Of a stretch of DNA of 6,513 nt, positions 1-6,513 are shown in pieces (the stretch's first letter is position 1; every line of letters starts with the position of its first letter). Below the pieces are notes generated by a model. That model was given only the letters and a program-made list of their open reading frames with translations, made no database searches and was not told the origin of the DNA. Origin of the DNA: Desulfobulbus sp. (GTDB taxonomy: Bacteria > Desulfobacterota > Desulfobulbia > Desulfobulbales > Desulfobulbaceae); the NCBI GenBank assembly GCA_028684915.1, contig JAQUEZ010000316.1:1-6513 (forward strand), written 5' to 3'. Position numbers and translations under genes: made by a program.

Positions 1-126
1 GAGAAATGTTATCATGTCCGAACTGGTGGAAACAAAAAATGCTCTCGGAAAGAAAGCTCTCCGCATGGTTCGCCGTTAAGCAAGCAAGACTTTTTGCTAA
101 AAAATATGGTTTTCGTTCAGGCACTA
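1..126. mobile_element. Candidate edge of an inserted or rearranged segment that truncates the kinase
   Basis: The kinase reading frame loses family resemblance abruptly at about bases 127-132: the protein ends DSLHN and meets TAG at 124-126. HisKA kinases of this type normally continue with a second DHp helix and a GHKL ATPase domain. None of the three minus-strand frames of bases 1-126 resumes that sequence, so a simple frameshift does not explain the loss. The segment therefore has another origin, either an insertion-sequence end or a deletion/rearrangement joint. The other edge is outside the window, so terminal repeats and target duplication cannot be checked. If the kinase was once full length, its stop codon is supplied by the incoming DNA. 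Confidence 0.35.
2..79 (+). CDS. Possible 3' end of an unidentified gene (perhaps a transposase tail), partial
   Basis: In the frame starting at base 2 there are 25 open codons ending at TAA (77-79). The translation ends in a basic stretch, ALGKKALRMVRR, which reads like a genuine protein C-terminus. I cannot assign a family. The frame is open at the left edge; an internal ATG at 14-16 would alternatively give a 21-residue peptide with only a weak ribosome site. The gene would converge on the truncated kinase, whose stop lies at 124-126. A basic C-terminus followed by about 45 non-coding bases and then an abrupt break in a neighbouring gene is a layout typical of the end of an insertion sequence. 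That is inference, because no terminal repeat can be matched inside the window. Confidence 0.25.
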   Translation, partial: RNVIMSELVETKNALGKKALRMVRR

Positions 127-2631
127 ATTATGCAGCGAATCAGAGGCGTCGACCTTTCCCAAGGCGAGTTCGGAATAGCCAAGAATGACACTGAGCATGT
201 TATTGAAATCGTGTGCCACCCCACCAGCCAATCGACCCACGGATTCCATTTTTTGCGCTTGATTTAATTGTGCGCGCAATCTTTCCCGTTCTTGCTCCGC
301 ACTTTTCCGTTCGGAAATGTCGCGCACAATGGCAGACAACCCCTCTGGCTTCCCCTCATCGTTGACGATAAGAAAGGTGCGCAGTTCGACCGGAAGAACG
401 GTGCCGTCCTTTCGTTGGTACTCCTTTTCATAAACATTCGATTTCCCATTCGGCAACACATATTCCTTCACTATCTCTTTCTCGATGGGGTGCCATTTTG
501 CCGGAGTCAGGGTCTCATAATCCAATTGTCTGAGCTCATCCTCGGTATACCCCAGCATGGAACGAAAGGATTTATTGCATTCACGGATCCGCCCGTGCAT
601 ATCGGTGACAATGAAGGCATCCATCATGCTTTGATACAGCCGTCGGTAGCGCAGTTCACTTAAATGGAGATTTTCATCGGCAAGTTTCTGTTCGATGAGC
701 TGCCAGGTAACGTCGGACAGATAGGTAACGATTTCGATATCTTTATCCGTGTAGTTTGTTGGTTTGTTGCCAACACCCAAAATGGCGACCACCTTGCCCG
801 CCCTTATCACCGGGACCGTCAATTCACGGACCACCAAGGCGTGTCCTTCGGGCATACCTTTCTTGTGCGGTAGGGATGCGTAGTCATTATGGACGATCGG
901 TTTCCTCGCATGGACGCTATCGGCCCACACTCCGGCCCGGTCAAGGTCGTAATGCAACCCTTTGCCAGCAGCTTGGCAGAATTCTTTGAGGGTGTGGGTT
1001 GACCATTGCTGCAAGGTAAGTTTTTTTTGATCAGCATCGACAAAATGGTAAAATCCGATAGGGCTGTCGACCAGGACACCGATTTCATCCAAGGCTTTGG
1101 TTAAGAGCTCATCTAAGGTGTGGGCCAGAGCATATTCCATCAAAGCAAGCCGCGTCTGGATCAAGCGGTGCATTTGTCGTTCGTTGGTTTGGTCGCGAAA
1201 AACGAGCACTACGCCCATAATTTCCCCCTGGGCGTTGCGAATGGGTGCGGCTGAGTCGGCAATGGGCCGTTCAGTGCCATCTTTGGCGATAAGGAGGGTA
1301 TGATTGGCCAACCCCGTCACCTTCCCCTCGCTTAGAACTTTGGTCACGGGGTTTTCTGTTTTGTCACGGGTATTTTCGTTGACGATATGGAAGATCTCTT
1401 CCAGTGATTTGCCGCACGCATCGTGATGGGACCATCCGGTTAATGCCTCGGCGACAGCGTTGAGGAGTTCGACTCGGCCTTGGGCGTCGGTGGCGATAAT
1501 GCCGTCACCAACAGCTTGCAATATAATACTGTGGCGTTCAACATTGGATCGGAGTTCTGTTTCGACCTTATAAAGCGTCTGGTAATGGGCCTTCTGGTTG
1601 CGTTGCCAAAAAAACAGACCGATGGTTCCCAATCCTCCGGCTAATGCGGTCAAGAATGCCAGGGTTAGTGTCGCGCGGGACCGCCACCCGGAGAAAACGA
1701 CCACCGCATCATCTTTGGAGACAATGAACCATGGCGAATTCGGAACGGGAAGGATAACCGCCACAGACTTAACACCTCGATAATCCGGTCCTTCAACGAG
1801 GCCTTGTCGTCCCGAGACAGCCATCACGGCGGGCGCGCCTGTTTCCTTAAGCGAGATTCTCAATTTCAGGGCCGCATCTGGCTGGTGGCGCAGTGCGTTA
1901 AGGAACAAAACCGAGTCGCCGTCGCGGCGGACGAGAAGCGTTTCTGCAGTGGAACTCGGTGTCGGCCAAGACTGAATCAGGGGATAGAGGAACTGAGTGG
2001 CGTCGTTGATTAGGATAAGAGCCCCAAGAGGAGGATCAATTTGTCCGGGGCCGGAAAAAATAGGGGCCACCACGCTGATGTGGGGAGGCATTTCCTGTGA
2101 CTCGCGGTGCAGATCGTTAAATACGGGTCGACGCTGTCGGAAAGCGTCCGCTAGAATTTCTTTGTAACCGCCAACGTACGCGGATGGGTTGAGGCTCATA
2201 TATACTTGCCCTTGGGGGGCGACCAGCAGAACATCGGCGTAATGGAGATGCACTCTCAGACCGTGAAGAAAGTTGCGTAGTTCGTCCGTATTGCCACCGT
2301 TTGGATCGGCAAGAAAACGAGCCACTTCCCTCCTGAAAAACGAGCTTTCCGCGAACATGGCCGCGTCGTCCAGGCATTGAGTCCGCCAATTGACAATTTG
2401 GCTGATTTTAAGACGCGCGACGGCGTCGAGTTGTCTCTCCGCCTGTTGTCTTCCGGAACTTTTCTCGGCGTGATACACCCATATCCCACTACTGAGCAGG
2501 AGTACCAGCGTTGACGTCAGAATGGCAAATACCCATGGGGACAATAGTGGTGGTCTCTTTGTATCCATCAATGCATTCTTTGTCTGATTGCTTTTCATCT
2601 TTCTTGTCAAGTCAGGTTGACTGATGCTCAT
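124..2631 (-). CDS. Membrane-bound PAS-GAF-PAS sensor histidine kinase, truncated after the H-box
   Basis: This is an 835-residue inner-membrane sensor. A transmembrane helix (about 33-53) and a second (about 319-343) enclose a periplasmic region of about 265 residues, which resembles a double-Cache-type sensor. Cytoplasmic parts follow in order: PAS (about 366-485, with GDGIIATDAQGRV and VFRDQTNER), GAF (about 500-648, with IGFYHFVDAD and GMPEGHALVVRELTVPV), PAS with PAC (about 664-777, ending VRDISERK), a short coiled coil, and a HisKA start with GGVAHDFNNML. The phospho-acceptor is His807 (codon 211-213). The protein ends 28 residues later, so the second DHp helix and the entire GHKL ATP-binding domain (N, G1, F and G2 boxes) are missing. 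It cannot autophosphorylate alone and is probably a pseudogene or decoy sensor. The start at 2631 has only a weak AGG upstream; Met12 and Met22 are alternative starts just before the first helix. It is divergent from the operon at 2995. The ligand is unknown. Confidence 0.88.
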   Translation of the reverse strand: MSISQPDLTRKMKSNQTKNALMDTKRPPLLSPWVFAILTSTLVLLLSSGIWVYHAEKSSGRQQAERQLDAVARLKISQIVNWRTQCLDDAAMFAESSFFRREVARFLADPNGGNTDELRNFLHGLRVHLHYADVLLVAPQGQVYMSLNPSAYVGGYKEILADAFRQRRPVFNDLHRESQEMPPHISVVAPIFSGPGQIDPPLGALILINDATQFLYPLIQSWPTPSSTAETLLVRRDGDSVLFLNALRHQPDAALKLRISLKETGAPAVMAVSGRQGLVEGPDYRGVKSVAVILPVPNSPWFIVSKDDAVVVFSGWRSRATLTLAFLTALAGGLGTIGLFFWQRNQKAHYQTLYKVETELRSNVERHSIILQAVGDGIIATDAQGRVELLNAVAEALTGWSHHDACGKSLEEIFHIVNENTRDKTENPVTKVLSEGKVTGLANHTLLIAKDGTERPIADSAAPIRNAQGEIMGVVLVFRDQTNERQMHRLIQTRLALMEYALAHTLDELLTKALDEIGVLVDSPIGFYHFVDADQKKLTLQQWSTHTLKEFCQAAGKGLHYDLDRAGVWADSVHARKPIVHNDYASLPHKKGMPEGHALVVRELTVPVIRAGKVVAILGVGNKPTNYTDKDIEIVTYLSDVTWQLIEQKLADENLHLSELRYRRLYQSMMDAFIVTDMHGRIRECNKSFRSMLGYTEDELRQLDYETLTPAKWHPIEKEIVKEYVLPNGKSNVYEKEYQRKDGTVLPVELRTFLIVNDEGKPEGLSAIVRDISERKSAEQERERLRAQLNQAQKMESVGRLAGGVAHDFNNMLSVILGYSELALGKVDASDSLHN

Positions 2632-2687
2632 GCATCATAACCTAATTATTGCTCTTTACGTGGTATCCAGGCGTCCAATCCAATAAT

Positions 2688-2807
2688 GATGGTCTCGTAA
2701 AAAGTCGAAAACTGAACGCCTATACACTACATGTAGATGTTGATCGTGCACGAGGATAATATATATTGAGTATAAATCTTCGCGCCGAGACTTTTTTCGA
2801 CTTCATC
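2688..2807. repeat. MITE-like element with terminal inverted repeats and flanking direct repeats
   Basis: The left end (2688-2706) reads GATGGTCTCGTAAAAAGTC. The reverse complement of the right end (2789-2807) reads GATGAAGTCGAAAAAAGTC. They agree at 15 of 19 positions, including the outermost four bases and the inner AAAAAGTC. The element is flanked by AATAAT on both sides (2682-2687 and 2808-2813), as expected of a target-site duplication; the match becomes seven bases if the preceding C is counted. The 120-base length and lack of coding capacity fit a miniature inverted-repeat transposable element. The interior holds two perfect 10-base palindromes, CTACATGTAG (2727-2736) and TCGTGCACGA (2744-2753). 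I associate the TCGTAAAAAGTC-type end with dispersed repeats in deltaproteobacterial genomes, but this is from memory. No parent transposase is visible. Confidence 0.55.
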
Positions 2808-2982
2808 AATAATAGGATACCACAGAAATATGTTATCGGAAATTGTGGCAAATCGTCATGACATGGTCAAAAAATGGTGGAGACTGTGTTGGTGATCCCA
2901 ATTTTTTGTGTTAACTCCTGGTTTATCATATCAATGTCTGATAGGGATAGATAATGAAGATTATTTGTTCGTATCATTGTTT

Positions 2983-2988
2983 GAGGGG
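2983..2988 (+). promoter_or_regulatory. Ribosome binding site deciding the start of the 75-residue protein
   Basis: GAGGGG lies six bases before the ATG at 2995. It favours this start over an in-frame GTG at 2908, which would add 29 residues without hydrophobic or recognisable character and has no Shine-Dalgarno match. Confidence 0.7.
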
Positions 2989-2994
2989 CGAATC

Positions 2995-3222
2995 ATGAAG
3001 CGATTTATCAGGGAAGGGAGCACCGTCGCAGTTTTACTTTTCACTGTCGGTCTTCTGCTGTTCAACTGGCCACTCATTTCCGTCCCAGCAGAAAGAGACG
3101 GTTTCCAGGTGCTTCTCTATTTGTTTCTATCTTGGATTGCAATTATTCTCTGCATTGGTCTGTACTCGAGGAACGAGGCGGCCAGCTTGTCCGAAACCCG
3201 TCGCGAGGGAGACAAGCAATGA
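2995..3222 (+). CDS. Small two-helix membrane protein coupled to the transporter-kinase
   Basis: This 75-residue protein has a short basic N-terminus (MKRFIREG), a first hydrophobic helix at about 9-30, a short loop (PAERDG, 31-36), a second helix at about 37-57, and a charged, probably cytoplasmic tail. It has no catalytic motif. The stop TGA (3220-3222) overlaps the ATG of the next gene (3219-3221), so translation is coupled. Small two-helix proteins in front of SLC5-type transporters or transporter-kinases are a recurring arrangement: YjcH precedes ActP, and in Pseudomonas a small overlapping gene, cbrX, precedes cbrA. By analogy it may help expression, membrane insertion or stability of the downstream sensor. 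That role is inferred from position and topology, and I have not established homology to CbrX. Confidence 0.82.
   Translation: MKRFIREGSTVAVLLFTVGLLLFNWPLISVPAERDGFQVLLYLFLSWIAIILCIGLYSRNEAASLSETRREGDKQ
3205..3210 (+). promoter_or_regulatory. Ribosome binding site of the transporter-kinase inside the upstream gene
   Basis: GAGGGA lies eight bases before the ATG at 3219, within the last codons of the small membrane protein gene. With the ATGA overlap it supports the chosen start and a translationally coupled two-gene operon. Confidence 0.6.
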
Positions 3223-6200
3223 ATCCGATCCTCATCTGGCTGGTGATCCTTTTCTACTTCGGGTTCCTTTTTTATATTGCCTTCCTGGCTGAAAAAGAAA
3301 CCGTAACTTCCAGAAAAATTACCAGATCGCCCCTTATCTATACCCTTTCATTGGCTGTTTATTGCACCTCATGGACCTTTTATGGCAGCGTAGGCAAAGC
3401 TGCTCACTCCGGGCTCACCTATCTTGGTCTCTATTTGGGTCCCACCATTATGATTGCACTTTGGTGGATCGTGCTTCGGCGAATGGTCCTCATCAAGGAC
3501 AAATACCGGATTACGAGCATTGCCGACTTCATTTCAGCCCGATATGGAAAATCGGAACTGATTGCAGGTGTAGTGACGCTTATAGCCCTTGTGGGCAACA
3601 TGCCCTACATCGCGCTTCAACTCAAAGCGATAAAAAGCTCTTTCAGTATTATCGCGGTGTCGGATTCATCTTCCGGAATGTGGATTATGGAACATTTTGG
3701 AGTGTGCATCGTGCTGATCATGACGTTTTTCACCATTCTTTTTGGTGTCAGAAAGCTCGACCCGACTGAACGCCATCGGGGCATGATTACAGCCATTGCC
3801 TTTCAATCAGTCATCAAGCTGGCCGCTTTTCTGGCATGCGGCATCTATGTCACCTATTTTTTGGCAGATGGTTTTCAGGATATTTTCAGCCCTGCCTTTC
3901 TCGAAAATCCCACCGCCGCTGCCGTTCTTCGCTTGGGAGAGGGGGAACATGTTTATATCACCTGGGCCACCCTCCTCCTCCTTTCCATGTCGGCTATCAT
4001 ACTTCTGCCACGACAGTTCCATGTAGCTGTCGTTGAAAATGCAGCACCTAGGAATATTCTCACCGCCATGTGGTTATTCCCCTTATATATGGTCATTATT
4101 AATATCTTTGTCGTTCCAATAGCCCTGTTCGGGATTCATTCCGGGATACCTCTGCAACAGGCTGATACGTATGTTTTGAAGATCCCGATCGCTCACGGCA
4201 ATATTTTGATGGCCCTGCTGGTCTTTATTGGAGGTTTTTCCGCTGCGGCCAGCATGATTATGATCTCCTCCATGACTATGTCGACCATGATAGTCAATCA
4301 CCTCCTCCTGCCGCTCTTCAATATACTGCCAGCTTTGGCATTCTCGCGTCGTTACCTCCTCTACTGGCGCTGGGTCAGTATTATAGCCATCATTTCAGTC
4401 GGGCTTTGGACGGAAACAAAACTTGGGGAATCCCATGCTCTCATCAACATGGGGCTCATTTCTTTTGCCGCTGTCATTCAGTTTGCGCCCGTGGCCATTG
4501 GCGCAATTTTCTGGCCCAAAGGGTGCAAAGCAGGGGCGCTATCTGGCCTGATCGCCGGTTTTTCTGTCTGGTTTTACACCCTTTTGCTGCCTGCATTCAT
4601 CAGAAGCGGCTGGTGGTTCGACCGTTCTATTCTTAACGTTGGCCCGTGGGGAATTGATTTTCTCCGTCCTGAGCACCTTTTTGGCCTGAATGCTCTTCCC
4701 GCTCTCTCGCATTCGGTATTTTGGTCTCTTCTGGTCAACCTGAGTTTATTTGTTATTATCTCCAGCTTCGTTGAACAGAATAAAGACGAGCAGGATATCG
4801 CTCAGGATTTCCATGCAACAACTACCAAGAACACCTTGTCGGACCACCATTTCTCCGTGAAAGAAACGGTCGACATCATGGAGAAATATTCTGTCTTTCT
4901 GACGGTGCTGAATGAATATTTTCCTGAGGACAAAAGCAAAAAGATACTCGACCAAGGCTTGCGTGATTTCAGTCTTCTCGAAAGGAAATTAATCTCTATT
5001 ATCGATTTTGCAGAGTATCATCAGCGGGTTGAAAATACATTGGCTGGTTCGATAGGTTCAGCCATGGCTCACAAGGCTCTCAATCGAGATTCAATTTTTT
5101 CAAGAAAGGAAAAACTGTCTCTGGGGAAGGTGTATGCGGACATCCTTTCACGACTCAATGTTTCACCATTAGAACTCGCTGAAAAGATCAATTTTTATAA
5201 AGAACGTGAGGATTTGCTGACCTTGCATAGCGAGGAACTGGAAAAAAGGATACGGGAAAAGGAACACGAAATTGAAGCGCGAATACAAGCGGAACAAGCG
5301 TTGAAAACAGCAGAGCTGCAATATCGCTCTATTTTCGACAATGCCCTTGAAGGTATCTTTCAAACCTCGGCTGATGGTGATTTTCTGACCGTCAACCCCG
5401 CAATGGCCACTATTCTCGGGTATGAATCTCCAACAACGCTTATCGTTGCCACCCCTAATATCCGCAGACACTTAAAGCCCGATCAGACTCGTTGTGAGAC
5501 CTTTTTTCACCAGTTGAACGCTGGTGAGCAGGTGAAAAATTTTGAAATTCAGGCCATACACTCCTGCGGCAAGATCTTATGGCTGAACCTCAATGCTAGG
5601 CCGATAATGAACGATCATGGGCAGTTGGAAAAAATTGAAGGCATTGCTGAGGACATCACTAAACGCAGGGAGGCAGAGGAAAAGCTCGCTCAGCACCATA
5701 TAAATCTGGAAGAAGAAGTCCGATTGCGTACCACTGAAGTTCGGGAAAATCAGGCGTTTCTCCAAGAAGTGCTTGAGGGGATTCGTGCAGCGGTCATCGT
5801 CATTCATCAAGACACCAAGGCTATCCTGGATTGCAACTCTATCCTGGAATCGCTGTTGGGATATGACAAAGAAACCTTGGTCGCTGATGACGGTCCTCTG
5901 AAAACCGACGATATTCTCTTTTCCGAACTGCGGGAAAAAGCCTTTAACCAAGAGTATACGGTCAAGAGGAAAAATGGTTCCAGTATACCTGTTTTGCGTA
6001 ACGTGCTTCCGGTGGTCTTCAAAGGGACACTGGCCTATGCCGTCATTTATTTTGATATTAGCGAGCGAAAGAGCTTGGAACAGCAGGTTAATATGGCACA
6101 GAAGCTTCAAGCAATCGGTCAACTGGCGGCAGGCATTGCTCACGAGATCAATACACCGATTCAGTATATCGGCGGCAATATTACTTTTCTTTCCGACTCT

Positions 6201-6513
6201 TTCAACCAGCTACTGGAAATTCACAAACAATATAGCGATTTGATGGAGCGGGCGAAAAGGGGAGATGAATTAACCGAATGTGTAGAAGAGATATCCAGTC
6301 GACTGGAAGCCTTGGATTTGGATTATCTCCTGGAAGAAATTCCTCTTGCCGTGAAGCAGTCGCTGAGCGGGGTCGATCAAGTTGCTTCGATCGTTTTGGC
6401 AATGAAACAATTCGCCCATCCCGAACAGGAAAATCTTGCTGCGGTAGACATCAACAAGGCCTTAGAGCAAACTGCGGCGGTCTCAAAAAATGAATGGAAA
6501 TACGTTGCTGATC
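3219..6513 (+). CDS. CbrA-like SLC5 transporter/STAC/PAS-PAS sensor histidine kinase, 3' partial
   Basis: The frame is open without interruption for 1098 codons from ATG 3219 to the right edge. Residues 1-517 form an SLC5 symporter domain with 13 predicted helices (about 4-23, 39-60, 67-88, 112-131, 160-178, 190-215, 247-265, 280-306, 326-358, 378-398, 407-430, 436-461, 495-517). Family-like stretches include YCTSWTFYGSVG, ITSIADFISARYGKS, NMPYIALQLKAI and GGFSAAASM. Residues about 546-660 match a STAC-type linker, including NTLAGSIGSAMAHKAL. A coiled coil (about 655-700) follows, then PAS1 (about 702-814, ending EDITKRREAEE), another coiled coil, PAS2 (about 846-950, ending DISERKSLEQ) and HisKA with AAGIAHEINTPIQYIGGN. 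The phospho-acceptor is His975 (codon 6141-6143). The GHKL ATPase domain should follow beyond the window. It probably couples solute binding or uptake to phosphorylation of a response regulator not seen here. In Pseudomonas CbrA the substrate is histidine; the substrate here is unknown. Compared with CbrA there is an extra PAS domain. Confidence 0.92.
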   Translation, partial: MNPILIWLVILFYFGFLFYIAFLAEKETVTSRKITRSPLIYTLSLAVYCTSWTFYGSVGKAAHSGLTYLGLYLGPTIMIALWWIVLRRMVLIKDKYRITSIADFISARYGKSELIAGVVTLIALVGNMPYIALQLKAIKSSFSIIAVSDSSSGMWIMEHFGVCIVLIMTFFTILFGVRKLDPTERHRGMITAIAFQSVIKLAAFLACGIYVTYFLADGFQDIFSPAFLENPTAAAVLRLGEGEHVYITWATLLLLSMSAIILLPRQFHVAVVENAAPRNILTAMWLFPLYMVIINIFVVPIALFGIHSGIPLQQADTYVLKIPIAHGNILMALLVFIGGFSAAASMIMISSMTMSTMIVNHLLLPLFNILPALAFSRRYLLYWRWVSIIAIISVGLWTETKLGESHALINMGLISFAAVIQFAPVAIGAIFWPKGCKAGALSGLIAGFSVWFYTLLLPAFIRSGWWFDRSILNVGPWGIDFLRPEHLFGLNALPALSHSVFWSLLVNLSLFVIISSFVEQNKDEQDIAQDFHATTTKNTLSDHHFSVKETVDIMEKYSVFLTVLNEYFPEDKSKKILDQGLRDFSLLERKLISIIDFAEYHQRVENTLAGSIGSAMAHKALNRDSIFSRKEKLSLGKVYADILSRLNVSPLELAEKINFYKEREDLLTLHSEELEKRIREKEHEIEARIQAEQALKTAELQYRSIFDNALEGIFQTSADGDFLTVNPAMATILGYESPTTLIVATPNIRRHLKPDQTRCETFFHQLNAGEQVKNFEIQAIHSCGKILWLNLNARPIMNDHGQLEKIEGIAEDITKRREAEEKLAQHHINLEEEVRLRTTEVRENQAFLQEVLEGIRAAVIVIHQDTKAILDCNSILESLLGYDKETLVADDGPLKTDDILFSELREKAFNQEYTVKRKNGSSIPVLRNVLPVVFKGTLAYAVIYFDISERKSLEQQVNMAQKLQAIGQLAAGIAHEINTPIQYIGGNITFLSDSFNQLLEIHKQYSDLMERAKRGDELTECVEEISSRLEALDLDYLLEEIPLAVKQSLSGVDQVASIVLAMKQFAHPEQENLAAVDINKALEQTAAVSKNEWKYVAD

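Larger units (their letters stand above)
2632..2994. other. Divergent intergenic region between two sensor genes
   Basis: These 363 bases separate the starts of the minus-strand kinase and the plus-strand operon, so promoters for both must lie here. About a third is occupied by the MITE-like element at 2688-2807. I looked for sigma-70 and sigma-54 promoter pairs and found none convincing. An isolated TATGAT lies on the minus strand three bases before the kinase ATG, without a good -35 partner. On the plus side, bases 2814-2980 are AT-rich, but I could not choose a -35/-10 pair with acceptable spacing. A small palindrome, GTCATGAC, lies near 2855-2862. I see no tRNA, riboswitch or coding region. 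Confidence 0.6.

Noticed and set aside
88..123. Similarity of left-edge bases (reverse complement GCAAAAAGTC and CTGAACG) to the MITE end and its interior
   Set aside because: The matches are only seven to nine bases, lie in a different order and spacing, and are AT-rich, so chance is the simplest explanation.
268..663. 131-codon open frame on the plus strand
   Set aside because: It lies wholly antisense to the well-supported PAS and HisKA coding of the minus-strand kinase, resembles no family I know, and has no ribosome site.
2844..2912. Possible sigma-54 promoter (TGGCAAATC and TTGGTGATCC stretches)
   Set aside because: The GG and GC elements do not occur together with the required spacing. 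Neither stretch has a proper TTGCA-like second half.
2908..2994. In-frame GTG start that would lengthen the small membrane protein by 29 residues
   Set aside because: There is no Shine-Dalgarno before 2908, whereas GAGGGG precedes the ATG at 2995. The basic start followed by a helix is a typical membrane-protein N-terminus.
3362..3769. 135-codon plus-strand frame inside the transporter gene
   Set aside because: It is an out-of-frame shadow. The overlapping frame gives continuous SLC5 helices, while this frame gives no coherent domain.
5577..6143. 188-codon minus-strand frame opposite the PAS2/HisKA region
   Set aside because: It is antisense to recognisable PAS and HisKA motifs and is a length artefact of codon composition on the coding strand.

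Overview
The window looks like chromosomal DNA from a Gram-negative bacterium, most plausibly a Desulfobacterota (deltaproteobacterial) lineage. This rests on the style of the two sensor proteins (a Cache-like periplasmic sensor followed by PAS-GAF-PAS-HisKA, and a transporter-kinase fusion preceded by a small two-helix membrane protein) and on family resemblance recalled from memory, not on a search. A few sampled lines suggest the left half is somewhat more GC-rich than the right, but this was only estimated by eye.

Layout. Bases 1-126 do not belong to the neighbouring kinase. They hold a short plus-strand reading frame that ends at 79 and may be the tail of a transposase at the edge of an insertion element. 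Bases 124-2631 (minus strand) encode an 835-residue membrane sensor kinase. It stops 28 residues after its phospho-acceptor histidine and has no ATP-binding domain, so it is almost certainly broken. A 363-base divergent intergenic region (2632-2994) follows. It contains a 120-base element with 19-base imperfect terminal inverted repeats and a 6-base flanking direct repeat, which looks like a miniature transposable element (MITE). On the plus strand, a 75-residue two-helix membrane protein (2995-3222) overlaps by ATGA a very large gene (3219 to the right edge). That gene stays open in one frame for 1098 codons.

The large gene is the main content of the window. It is a CbrA-type sensor in which a 13-helix SLC5 (sodium:solute symporter) domain is fused through a STAC-like segment and coiled coil to two PAS domains and a HisKA domain. 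The ATP-binding domain lies beyond the window. The small upstream protein is translationally coupled to it and probably works with it, much as cbrX lies in front of cbrA in Pseudomonas. Together they probably sense or import a small solute, perhaps an amino acid or organic acid, and signal to a response regulator outside the window.

I do not see a wholly new system. The points most worth a second look are the coupled small protein plus transporter-kinase, the apparent loss of the canonical Na+-site hydroxyl residues in the transporter, the MITE-like element, and the truncated kinase with its foreign junction.
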